Shown here in pieces: positions 54,903-64,000 of a DNA stretch of 64,000 bases. A model generated the notes under the pieces. It had not been told where the DNA came from and searched no databases. It worked only from the letters and a program-made list of their open reading frames with translations. How positions within the stretch are numbered: position 1 is the first letter of the stretch; each line of letters starts with the position of its first letter. The stretch is taken from positions 8,742,915 through 8,806,914 of the forward strand of contig JABAKD010000020.1 in assembly GCA_012845835.1 (NCBI GenBank), given 5' to 3'. The translations under genes were made by a program, and so were the position numbers. This DNA is from Undaria pinnatifida. Its lineage: Eukaryota; Sar; Phaeophyceae; Laminariales; Alariaceae.

Positions 54903-55275
54903 CGGCGGCAGCAGTAGCAGCAGCAACGTGAAGCACAGCAGCAGCAACAGAAGAAAGAAGCAGCGGCAGCTACTACATGTACTGCAATGGGTAGCTCAGA
55001 CGTAGAGTTTGGCTGAACCTGCTCACCTGCCGTGCATTCAAACCGCCCAGTACGCTCACAACCAACAGCAGCAACCCAACACGCAGCAGCGACAGCAGCG
55101 GCAGCAGCGGCAGCAGCGGCAGCAGCGGCAGCAGCGGCAGCAGCGGCAGCAGCGGCAGCAGCGGCAGCAGCGGCAGCAGCAGCGGCAGCAGCGGCGGCAG
55201 CAGCGGCAGCAGCAGCGGCAGCAGCGGCAGCAGCAGCGGCAGCAGCAGCGGCAGCAGCAGCAGCAGCAGGGGACA
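54870..55275 (+). repeat. (CAG)n and (CAGCAGCGG)n tracts
   Basis: CAG/GCAGCGG microsatellites at 54870-54960 and 55081-55272. The polyAla, polyGln and polyCys frames over them are not genes. Confidence 0.95.
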
Positions 55276-55619
55276 AACGAGCGGTAGGACTCATTTAGCG
55301 CACTGAACAGAAATAGGGACCGCTGGATTTGTTCATATGAACTTCTAACGATTCTTACATGTCCGTCCAAAATGGTGTTCTTCAAGCAAGCGAAACATGT
55401 TTGGTTTTCGCCCTTAAACCTCTTTTCTGTGGCAGTCCTGCGTACTCGAGCCCGAAGTGGTTCGACACGAAACCGCCCGTCTCCCTCTTGCTGCCCACCC
55501 ATCCCAACGCCAGTGCTCGCCAGAGCCCGCTTCGGTCATGGGCTCGCTCGTAATCACGAGCTCTTCCGCATGCCTGGCACAGGCTCTGCTTCTCTCGGAA
55601 AAGTAACTTGAAAAATTAG

Positions 55620-57340
55620 AAAACAAGAAAAATCGGAAAAAAATGTTGTGAAAAGCAAAAAATGCCCACTTGGGAAATGAATTTACATATATGGCCACCC
55701 CGAAAATAGAATGCTGGTCATCTGCTATCTACTCCGGCTGGGCCTACGAATGCTGTACAGCTGCTCCTCTGCATAAGTAGCTTCGTAGGACGGTTGGATC
55801 ACAGCTGCTGATTTACATACCACGTAGCTCCGGAGACGTATTTTATGCCAGCTGCTCCTGTACGTACCTACGCAAAGCTCGGCAAAATGTTTTTACCTGG
55901 TGGTGCCTACGAGGTAGCAGAAGTACCCTCCGAAGCCTGGGTGGCATAGGTTTTAGGGGCTCCCCAATTATATCCTAGAAACGAGCAGACAGATGCCTAC
56001 GCAGGCCTACACAAAGGCGGGAACGGTAGAGTAGCCGGCGCTTCCGGAGGGTCCGAGGTAAAGAAGATAAGCAGGACAAAAAAAAAGCCAAGTACGCCCA
56101 GTCGGCAGACTACGCGCCAAAACGCTCACAGGGCGCGACTATTCGGAGATCTCGTCGTAGATGTCCACATCAAGGCCTCGTACAGGCGTTACCGCGCTGA
56201 GCGGGCGGATCCGCGAAGCCCGCCGTTGCCGGCGAGGCGGGGGCACGACTAAGCGAAGAAACCGCGCGGAAAGGCGGCCAGACGTGGTACAGATCCGCAG
56301 ACCAAAAAAGCGATCAAGTCTCCCTACGAACCATCAAACGTATGTTTACACTGCCTGTTGCATTCTTGCCATGAACCCCTTTGATAACATCGCACTCGTC
56401 GTTTGTTGGGGCGCTATACATGACTGTTTCAACAGGTTCAATAAAACGGTCTCGTTAGCTCGCGGATTGGAGATATAGACGAGGAGGGGGGAACGCTGAG
56501 ATCGAACATGCTCGGCCGTCTTCCCTATCGCCGTAGCATACGAGCTTTATACCTGCACAGGCAGGCTCTAGGGGTTTTCAGGTACATATGATACGACGAG
56601 ACAACATGGTACATCGGCTGCTGCTAATGCACGCACGTGATAAAAAAGGATGACAGCCGTTGCGAGGCAACGTGACCGCCGTAACCCAGAGGGAATAAAA
56701 ACATCCTTAAGTAAGCAAAGGGACGGCGTGCTAGAGGCTGGTAGGTGCACGCACACACGCCGAGAAAGACAGAAAGAGGGGGGAGGAGACGCGGCACTGC
56801 TGCCCATTCGGCGCATGTGCGCGCGTACACATGTAAAGAGGCGGCATCGAGTGTCACTTCTTGAAACCGAGAAGGTATTAACTTTGCGTTAGAATGACCA
56901 AGATGGAGCCCACAGAGCTGTCAGAAGGGGTAGTATGTGCTGCCGTTCGCGCAAGCAGACGACCTGATACAGCACAAGTGCTACTCTATTGGTAAACCAT
57001 AAACTGTAAACTGCTGTGCCAGGGCATCTGTGCCCGATACGTACGTATGATACGTGGTCTACGTACACGGTGCAGCACTGCTTCGTGGAGAGCCCGTGAG
57101 CTAAACACTACCTTGGGTACCAGGCTAGTACCAGGTATCAGGTACCTGATATGTAGAGAGTCGTGGAAGAGCTCTAAAATGCCAGGAATACGCCGCGAGG
57201 TGGTTGTTTATGTCGTGTCTCCGCAATCGTCTACGAGCCTCTCTACGTGGAGGCTGTACAACGGCTGGCGATACAAATTTCTTGCCGTCATAGCCAGTAG
57301 GTGTCCAGGCCCACTGCCCACGCGCCGCGCACGAGTATGA
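55620..57340. other. Gene-free stretch
   Basis: Short repeats of a CCTACGAxGxxGTAC-type word at 55740-55990; no exon was recognised. Confidence 0.45.
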
Positions 57341-57347
57341 TGTCGGA

Positions 57348-58232
57348 ATGCACACAACACGCGACGAGTACAACCAAGCGTCTTTACCCATAACTCCGCC
57401 TCGTACGTCAGCTGTGACGGCAACCTGGTCAAACCTCATTTTTTTCCAGAAGCTTGCTTACGTACGTACTGCGCTCAGTACTGCGCTCAACTTTGCAAGC
57501 TGGGTGTTTAGACCTACCGCTGTAGCACGAGGATGGAGCGGTTTCTACGAGTACGACCATCACACCTCCCAAGAAGGGCGCGCACTCGACACAAACGAGT
57601 CGTACGTGTTCAGCAGCGACCCGCCCCCCTCAAACAACAGCGTGACTCGAAAACTCAAAAACAAAGTGCAATTGCGGTCGAAAATCCAATCATGTTACGA
57701 TTTTACCATTTTTTCCACGACAACAAGTAGACTTGGCCGAGTGACATGTGTATACCTGGACAAGGGCATGCCAAAAAGGCTCTCCTTCGACATCGACGAA
57801 CCAGAGTCGTGCTGCTCTGCCCTCAGCGCATCTGTCGCCGCCGGCGGTGTGTCTATCATCTGCGACATTCTCACGCTCGAGTGTCCCGTCATGAACGCTA
57901 CGGTCGTGGCTTCTGGCGCACAAACCAAAGCCAGAAGCGCATGGGCTACTTCAATTCGTCGCACCAGCAACGAAGGTTTTGTCCTCCGCTTCATAGTATT
58001 GGTGCCTCCGTGCCGGAATGGAGGCTTCTCTGCAGGAGGAGGAGTTCTGATGTATGTCTGCGCTCAAGGCGAGGACTTGAGCCTTGTCGCAAAAGCTTGC
58101 AGCAGTTCAGCGCAGCGTGTTCAGTTTTCGTATTCTGGGTTTCAGCACTTTTTGGAAGGGTTATCTAAAAGGGATATGGGGGTACATGCGGCTTGGCGAG
58201 GATTTAGGATTTGGAATCTTTTCATTGAATAA
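57348..58232 (+). CDS. Uncharacterised 294-residue protein, single open frame
   Basis: The longest uninterrupted frame in the window not driven by repeats. Composition is normal, with strand-like and Cys-containing stretches (GRVTCVYLDKGMPKRLSFDI, GGVSIICDILTLECPVM, GFVLRFIVLVPPC). There is no clear signal peptide, membrane segment or domain I recognise. Unlike the other genes here it would be intronless over 882 bp. A repeat C copy follows at 58255-58375, so it could be cargo or an ORF of a mobile element. The start is the first ATG of the frame. Confidence 0.5.
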   Translation: MHTTRDEYNQASLPITPPRTSAVTATWSNLIFFQKLAYVRTALSTALNFASWVFRPTAVARGWSGFYEYDHHTSQEGRALDTNESYVFSSDPPPSNNSVTRKLKNKVQLRSKIQSCYDFTIFSTTTSRLGRVTCVYLDKGMPKRLSFDIDEPESCCSALSASVAAGGVSIICDILTLECPVMNATVVASGAQTKARSAWATSIRRTSNEGFVLRFIVLVPPCRNGGFSAGGGVLMYVCAQGEDLSLVAKACSSSAQRVQFSYSGFQHFLEGLSKRDMGVHAAWRGFRIWNLFIE

Positions 58233-58254
58233 AAATATTGTAACGACTAGTCTA

Positions 58255-58375
58255 ACGACGTCAGGTGTGAGTTCGACGACTTTTAGGGTCGATACTCATC
58301 TTTGCAAGTTAGGGTCGATACTCATATTTGCAAGCTGCGTACTAAATCGATCGCCCGTCTTTCATGTATAACCAA
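58255..58375 (+). repeat. Short dispersed repeat C, copy 3 (diverged)
   Basis: Two adjacent AGGGTCGATACTCATxTTTGCAAG words (58287-58336), then CTGCGTACTAAATCGATCGC, resembling 52660-52710 and 54435-54480. Confidence 0.55.
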
Positions 58376-59062
58376 TAATGATATTTGACATATCAATAAT
58401 TATCTGAACACTTTCTCATGCTGATGCTCTTCCGTTTGTGGGGGCTTGGGTCGCGACCCTTTTTGTTATGGGCGGGGCGAAGGACATCTTGCATATCTTG
58501 CTGCGTCGGCGCAGAGAAGTGTTTTGGAGACGGACTGCACGGCACGCTATGCAAAGACCTGTGCATGCAAACCCCGAAGAGCTACAGCACTACAGCATTG
58601 CGACGCCCATAGCACCGTGCACTCCCAAAATGGGAACAAACCACTTGGAATTAGAGCAGTAGTAACACTTTTGGAGTTGGAAAATAGGTAAGCTAGTCTA
58701 CAGTACTCCGTATCTAGTAGTGGAACAAGTTCGGCGAGCATTTTTTTTTGTTTGTTTGCGAAATAAATGACAAAAGTATACGATACTAACGTCATTTTCT
58801 GCTCCCCCTCCCCCGCTCCGCGCCTTTCTGAGCGTCGCAGAATCTACCAATCTGCAGCAGTGTAATTGTCTAAATCTCGAGGAAAAAAAGCTCTACGGAC
58901 GTCCACATGCGTTCGTTCGTAAGGAGGCGCGAGGCATCGTCTTCCAAGAGAAAAAACCTTAGAGGGCCCGTACAAAAAAGGTGACGGGTATCCCCCAGAC
59001 CGATACACTCCGGCAAGGTGTTCGAAATTGTTTATTCGTGCTCACAAAAGAAAGCTCACCAC

Positions 59063-59330
59063 CTAGGCTAATATTCTAAGCATTTTTTTTGTATTTTTCC
59101 TCAATCGATGCCCGACGAACTGGTGCCGTACTGCGACGGACATCGACAGTCGACACAAACGCAAGCGGTCCGCGCCAGCTACGTACGGGCTTCTCGGGCG
59201 CCCTGGCCACGTTACAAATACCGCTGGTGGGGTGGGAAAGATGCCCGCGCCCACCCTGTGCCACACGCCCTGCCGGGCCGAGGAAGCCAACGGGAGAGGT
59301 CCCCGGAGACCAATGCTGACGAGATTTATT
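59063..59330 (-). CDS. Weak candidate exon
   Basis: Two overlapping minus frames without stops. One reads RAPEKPVRSWRGPLAFVSTV and ends EEKYKKNA before a stop; the other ends at TAG 59063. Acceptor-like CGTCAG lies at its right end. It might be a terminal exon downstream of 60374-60576, but frame and function are unresolved. Confidence 0.2.
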
Positions 59331-60373
59331 TGGTGTTACGAGCTTCAAAGTATGTATTCGGTTGGTATATTATAACCCTATACACTAGATGGACCACTTA
59401 GTCACAGTGACTCAGTGGTCTATTAATAGTGGATATAGTGCTTTATACCCGACGCATCCAATGGGGCTTTGAAGCCGCAAGCAATGGGGTTGCCGCCATG
59501 TTGCTCTATTTAACACATTGGGGGCGCATCCGCCTACCACATACCATACCGCATATCACTCCGGGCGCGTGTTTATGGCGGGAAGGCGGAGCCCTTAGTA
59601 CGGGACCCAGATACAGGGACCAAACGAAGAAGAATCGCGGTCTTTCTAACCGTCTCGTGCAAAGAAAGCGTAGCAAGTCGAGTATTATCATATTGCGATT
59701 GACGTTGTGCAACTACCTGCATCGTGCTTCGGACACTAGCTGAATCATCAGCAGTCTGGGCTGCTTCGTGTTGCCGATGTTGTACTATTTGTGTCACATT
59801 ATGCTTCCCCTGGGGTCCACAACGTGAGGCGGGAAAAGATGTCAAGCAAATGCCGCCACACAGAACCGAAACCCCGATGGAACCCGCCAACAACTAAGTA
59901 CGTAGTGTCTGAAGCTGGATGCGAATCGTGAGCGCGCGCCACCGAAAACCCTTCGTACTTCCAAGACACTTCCTTATATGTTTCAACGTGTCGATATTCT
60001 TGGAGACAACAACTACACGCATGCGTTAACACAACAGAGCAGCGCCCAGCACGGCGGCAGCAATGCCTCGTCAACGCGCGGATACGCGCGCATACACACC
60101 GGCCCATTGCGCCGAGTGCATGACTCCCTACGCCGCTCCTTCAGAGTCCGGCTTCCTTGCCGCGGGCGTAAATCGCCCATATATCCGTCTTCAAGCGTGG
60201 CCATCGCTCTGCAACGTAAAGCTACGTCTGCAACATAAAAACAGCCCACAAGTGCGCCATCACCGCCACTGTTGTCACCCCGAGCGGTGCAGGGGCAGCT
60301 CGACGTTTGTGGATCATATCTTCAGCTATATGGTCGGGCTGGTTCCCTGAAGACAACTCAAACATCCCTTCAC

Positions 60374-60576
60374 CCGAGCTCTTCTGCAGTGACGATAGCC
60401 TCGATAAGCCGACAGGCCCCCTTCACCCGCTTCCGGAACGCCTTCTTCCTGGGGCGGTCCCAGTTGCCGGGGGCGGCTCCCAGGTGCCCCCGGAGAAATA
60501 CAAGGGTGTTGTCTCGAGCGGCTGAATGCCCCCCGCCTTCTTTCATCCCTGCCGGTCGTGCGAGTCGCCGAAACAC
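60374..60576 (-). CDS. Conserved-looking exon of unknown gene
   Basis: 67 codons plus two bases, flanked by acceptor TTTGCCAG and donor CTCGG|GTGAAG. VFRRLARPAGMKEGGGHSAA, RDNTLVFLRGHLGAAPGNW, KKAFRKRVKGACRLIEAIVT is a coding-like, basic helical sequence. It may be a C-terminal extension of the NOM1-like gene directly upstream, or an exon of another minus-strand gene. No family was recognised. Confidence 0.5.
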
Positions 60577-60808
60577 CTGGCAAACGGGTGCAGAGGTGTT
60601 ATCTGAACATTAGACCTCAATAACCGTGTCAGTCCGAAATATGGAGTACTGCGTAGACTTTTTGTGTCACAGGGAGATGAAGGCTTTATACTATATGGAG
60701 GAGAGATCTCGTGACTTGTGAATTTTTCAGCAATAGGGCATGTGGCCCATCGCCAAAAAACACACACCCGCGCGGCGTCCATCCAGCGACCTGCCGATGG
60801 CCCTCTCG

Positions 60809-61009
60809 TTACTTCAAAAGCAACGCATCGAGCCCCTCCCCCCCCCCTTTCCCCTGATCACGCAGATCCGAAACACGATCGGGTTGGTGGGATCGAACGT
60901 CAACACACACCTCCATGAAAGAGGCGTCGTCTCCCGCTGCGATGATCTCGTGGAAAAACACTCGCATCAGGAGAAGCCCGCTCGGCGACAGCTCCTGCAT
61001 TTCTACCGC
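60809..61009 (-). CDS. NOM1-like exon, C-terminal part
   Basis: Acceptor CCTCCTCAG, phase 0. AVEMQELSPSGLLLMRVFFH then EVCVDVRSHQPDRVSDLRDQ corresponds to the conserved region after MA3 ending in LREG/LRDG. It then runs through GKGGGEGLDALLLK over a G-run to TAA. The last ~14 codons may be intron read-through, because the family continues with a LxLFL helix that is not seen. Confidence 0.75.
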   Translation of the reverse strand, partial: AVEMQELSPSGLLLMRVFFHEIIAAGDDASFMEVCVDVRSHQPDRVSDLRDQGKGGGEGLDALLLK

Positions 61010-64000
61010 CTGAGGAGGGCAAGAACGCGGGCAGAGGGGTCCGTGTTAAGGGTCCGTTTGGATAATTTTTTCGCGCTTTACCCCAAGCACCACCGGAGGG
61101 GGTTGCTTGGTGCTTGGCACGTTTGTCTTTCGCTCGCCATTTATCCCCAAGGGAAAAACAAAAACGGGACTGGTTGTTCTACATAAACTGCCGCAGGGTA
61201 CGGCTGCGTGAGGTACACGGCAAAAAGACACGCTCAGCAAACAGTCTGTTTGCCGACAGAAAGACTGATTCAGGAAACGCCGCCGGATACACATTCGGAT
61301 GCACCAAAACCCCAGCCGCGGCCGTCGGCGCGCTGCACGCTACTGGCACTGAAAACATGCGCGCCACGGCTACTGAAAACGCTCGTCAGGAATTGTGGCA
61401 CGCTCGTACAGCGTTCCCACCCCCCTCAGTTCCAGCGCCCAAAGGAGAAAGTACCACCCGCCCTGAACAAAAGTGAAAATTGCAAAACTCGTTGCAGGTA
61501 TGAGCAGAGCACATCCACACCAGTTTCGCTGTGTGTGTGCAACATGCCCACGCAACGCCTACAGGTTGTACGTTCGCGCAAACGCAGCACCAATAAACGG
61601 AACCTGCAACACACCGTACACCTGGTACGGGCCCTGGACCGACATGAGGCAAACGTCACGACCGAAACAGAGCCCGACAAACGCAACTTCGCTTGTTAGT
61701 GCCACGCGGCACAACATCGAATCACCTTGAGCACAGTTAGGGATAGCTGCTTGCAAAGGACGAGGTGGGCCATGAGACGAGCCAGGCTCCCCGCTCGTCT
61801 TGATGCCCCCTCCTCGAGCGACTTCAGAGCGTCCCAGAACGCCACTTGAAACGTGAATCTGCTACCCAAGGACCGGCAGACAAAAAGTGCGCGGATAACT
61901 GCTTTCAATCGGAGATACGTTGTCATGAAACATACCTGATAACGCTTTTTTGCTTTTGTTAATCCTCCCGTGGACGGGTTAAAAATAAAACGTATTCTCG
62001 CCACACTTCCATATATGTGCCGTGCGCAATCGCCTTCCAAGGGAAAAGGGGGAGATGCGCCACGCCACAAATGGCTGACTGAAAGAACGAAAAAAATGGC
62101 AACACAGCAATACTCGAAAGCCGATCACAAAAGTCATGCGCGGAAGCAGGTAGTTACGTTCAGCGTTGCGCGGTTCATACCCCGGTGGTGACGTATTCAT
62201 GGAATAGCGACAACAATGACAGGTTTCGGTCCCTCGCCACAAGTTCGCGAAAATGAACACCGCACTTGAGTGCCGTGAGGTCGATTCAGAGACCTTCGGG
62301 GTTCGGGAAAATGAGGCGTATCGCAACGTCGCAAGCAACGCTGTCGATTGCCCGAGCATTCTCTAAAACGCATCTTCAACCAAGCGGCAAGAGAGGCAAG
62401 TACGTACTGGTAAGCAATATTAGATGGACCAAAACACTACTAGAGATTTCATCGCGAGTTTTGCAACCGCCGTGTCCACGCGCCATCCACACTGAACAGG
62501 ATGCGCTTCTCTAAGTTGTGGTTTCGGTAAGGACCCATGTTGATCGACCATGAAAATCACGAGCGCGTCCTTATCGACGGTCTGTACACACGTGAAAGTC
62601 CCGGAAGGAGGGTCGGTTGGGGGGGGTGGGGGGGGAGGGGGTGCAGTACGTGGTGGGGTTTTAACGACAACGGCGAAGACAAAACGCAAGTAGTGCAAAA
62701 CAATCCGCAGGCATCAAAATAACCGGTTTCTCCTGCCAACATGGTTAGCCGTACCAACGTCATCTGCCGCAGGCTGAGAGCCCGAGCGCATCGAAGGATT
62801 CCCATCACCCACCATTTACCTGTAGCGTACGCTTGAACAACAACAAATCCAACAGCGCAAGCTCCCCCGCTCAACACAACATCGCGACGGCTTGAGGGTG
62901 GTTCGCCTTTCCCTTCTGCCACAACCAGAACACTGCCCAACTAAAGGAACGCTGGTTAACACAACCTTGCAAGCGAAGCAAAATTAACAAACACAAACCT
63001 GAGCTTGGGCTGCCGGTCGCAAACGCGCTCCGCCAGGTGCGCGTAGTAAGGGTTGAACGACCTCTCTTGACTGCAGCACTCAACGATGACGCGGGCGATC
63101 TCCCTCTCCTGCGCCCCCTTCAGGTTGAGCTTCAGAACCTTCTCGAGCGCGTCGTCGCAGTCTGTACTCCCGACGATCGCGACGAAAACGGACCGGCGCG
63201 CGTCGGTATTCATACGCAGTCGTGCGGCCAGAGCCAGCAACTCCACGTTACCATCGTCATTGCTGCCGCTGCCGCCCGCCGCAGCACCAATCGCGCCGCT
63301 CCCACGACCGCCATCTCTACCGTCGATTACGCTTGTCCTCGCGCCAACGCCTGCTCCTCCCGCGCTGTTTCCAGGTGTTTTTCCTCGCCCGGCCCACGCC
63401 GCGCCAACCCTCCACCAGCGCCCTCTGCTCTCCGTGGAAACCAGCTCCGACCACGTGACCCGCAGGGATGTATCGCCCCCCGTGCCCCCGCCACCGCCCT
63501 TAGCCGTCTTCACCGAGCCGAGCCACTTGCGCACGCGCCGGCTGGACTCTTGCCCTTGTTCCTGAATGCGGCTGCGCTTGTTGCCGTGCAGCTCGAGGAT
63601 TGTGTCCAGGATATACCTGGCACGCGAACCTCCAGTCGCGGTAGCGGCGGCGGTGCTAGCTGCCGCGTCTCTATCTGCGGACGGTTCTTCGCCACAGGGC
63701 TCAGAGCGAATCCCAGATCCAAACGCCGCTTTCCATCGTTCAGCCTCTCCTTCAAGAGCATCGCTAGCACTATTGAGCGGGGATTCGGTAGGGGCGGCGG
63801 CAGCCGCGGCTAAGTCAGATTTTTCTCGGACCAGGGCGATAATTTGCTTGAGCGCCTGCGGATCATCCGACCGCAGCTGGTAGCCGCTATATCTCAGCAA
63901 AAGCAACAGCAGTTCCATTTCGTCTGCACCGAACGCTGTTGGGGGAGTTGTACGGGGCGGTGGCACGGCAGGGCAGCGGAAGCGCAGGGGCGTGCGGGTC
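60809..64000 (-). CDS. NOM1/Sgd1-type nucleolar MIF4G-MA3 protein, partial
   Basis: Family proteins bind an eIF4A-like DEAD-box helicase in the nucleolus and act in 18S rRNA (40S) maturation. Recognised parts: the end of the MIF4G domain (EMELLLLLLRYSGYQLRSDD, ARYILDTILEL), a Gly/Ala-rich insertion, GRWWRVGAAW, the MA3 domain (MNTDARRSVFVAIVGS.., EREIARVIVECCSQERSFNP, YYAHLAERVC), then FTFQVAFWDALKSLEEG and LARLMAHLVLCKQLSLTVLK, and a final helical part. Exons 62999-63923, 61726-61858 and 60809-61009 join in matching phase. The 5' part (N-terminal basic region and most of MIF4G) lies beyond the right edge. The 3' end at TAA 60809 is provisional. Confidence 0.93.
61726..61858 (-). CDS. NOM1-like middle exon
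   Basis: 133 bp; its first base completes Arg (AG|A). FTFQVAFWDALKSLEEGASR, SLARLMAHLVLCKQLSLTVL and K. Matches the family stretch FxFxxWDxxxxLE...NLVxLVAHLLxxxxLSLSILK. Acceptor GTAGCAG, donor AAG|GTGATT. Confidence 0.93.
61859..62998. other. NOM1-like intron, 1.1 kb
   Basis: Bounded by matching phase-2 sites. Contains a G-run at 62618-62641. No further exon is needed by homology. Confidence 0.7.
62999..63923 (-). CDS. NOM1-like large exon: end of MIF4G, linker, MA3
   Basis: Donor CTCAG|GTTTGT in phase 2. The right end is set at acceptor TCGGTGCAG before DEMELLLLLLRYSGYQLR; the frame stays open to the window edge, so the exon could be longer. The linker between GRWWRVGAAWAGRG and ELLALAARLRMNT is rich in Gly/Ala/Ser. 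The plus-strand ORF 63037-63813 is its shadow. Confidence 0.93.

Noticed and set aside
54734-55294. 186-codon minus-strand polyAla ORF and overlapping polyGln/polyCys frames
   Set aside because: Driven entirely by the (CAGCAGCGG)n tract; all frames are open because the repeat has no stops.
60740-61186. 148-codon plus-strand ORF
   Set aside because: Antisense to the NOM1-like C-terminal exon, which has clear family similarity on the minus strand.
63037-63813. 258-codon plus-strand ORF
   Set aside because: Shadow of the NOM1-like MA3 exon on the minus strand, open because of GC-rich third positions.

Overview
This is a window of nuclear DNA from an intron-rich eukaryote. Genes are split into short exons (about 90-300 bp, one near 925 bp) by introns of 0.3-6.7 kb packed with C/G runs, microsatellites, minisatellites and degenerate transposons. 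Exon homologies, a plant-type vacuolar sorting receptor with a YMPL tail, long introns and moderate GC suggest a heterokont alga, most likely a brown alga such as Ectocarpus. The organism is an inference; no rRNA or organelle marker is present. There is no bacterial or CRISPR-like content.

Four protein-coding genes are supported by family motifs and by matching splice phases. (1) 1180-6175, + strand: a class 3 (alpha/beta hydrolase) lipase carrying GHSLGG, the NKD aspartate and a C-terminal DHH histidine on separate exons. (2) 16584-27699, - strand: a vacuolar sorting receptor in eleven phase-consistent exons (PA domain, luminal domain, one membrane segment, YMPL tail) that lacks the full EGF repeats of plant receptors; its signal-peptide exon was not found. 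(3) 40959-51531, - strand: a fructose-1,6-bisphosphatase family protein in six recognised exons whose metal-binding DPLDGSSN motif reads NPLVGAGG, so it may be a pseudoenzyme. (4) 60809 to the right edge, - strand: a NOM1/Sgd1-type protein (end of MIF4G, then MA3), 5' end outside the window. Genes 2, 3 and 4 point left; gene 1 converges on gene 2.

The space between and inside genes holds the unusual material. One 6.7 kb FBPase intron (42024-48705) contains two families of tandemly amplified foldback units: about 12 units of ~280 bp at 44.9-48.3 kb, and a shorter ~226-bp family at 43.5-44.6 kb. A miniature LTR retrotransposon (TRIM) family with ~84-bp TG...CA terminal repeats and 4-bp target duplications occurs at 28.6-29.0, 36.96-37.55 (a three-LTR tandem) and 38.07-38.45 kb. 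Its primer-binding site is expanded into a full-length antisense tRNA-Ser in two internal domains and replaced by a sense tRNA 3' half in the others. The 38 kb copy is nested in a dispersed repeat whose uninterrupted copy lies at 52.9-53.5 kb. A frameshifted C-terminus of a non-LTR retrotransposon lies at 35.8-36.4 kb. Unassigned AT-richer ORFs lie at 38.6-39.6, 53.7-54.2 and 57.3-58.2 kb.

Limits: exon edges were chosen by eye from GT/AG signals and phase. UTRs, promoters and first exons were not identified for any gene.
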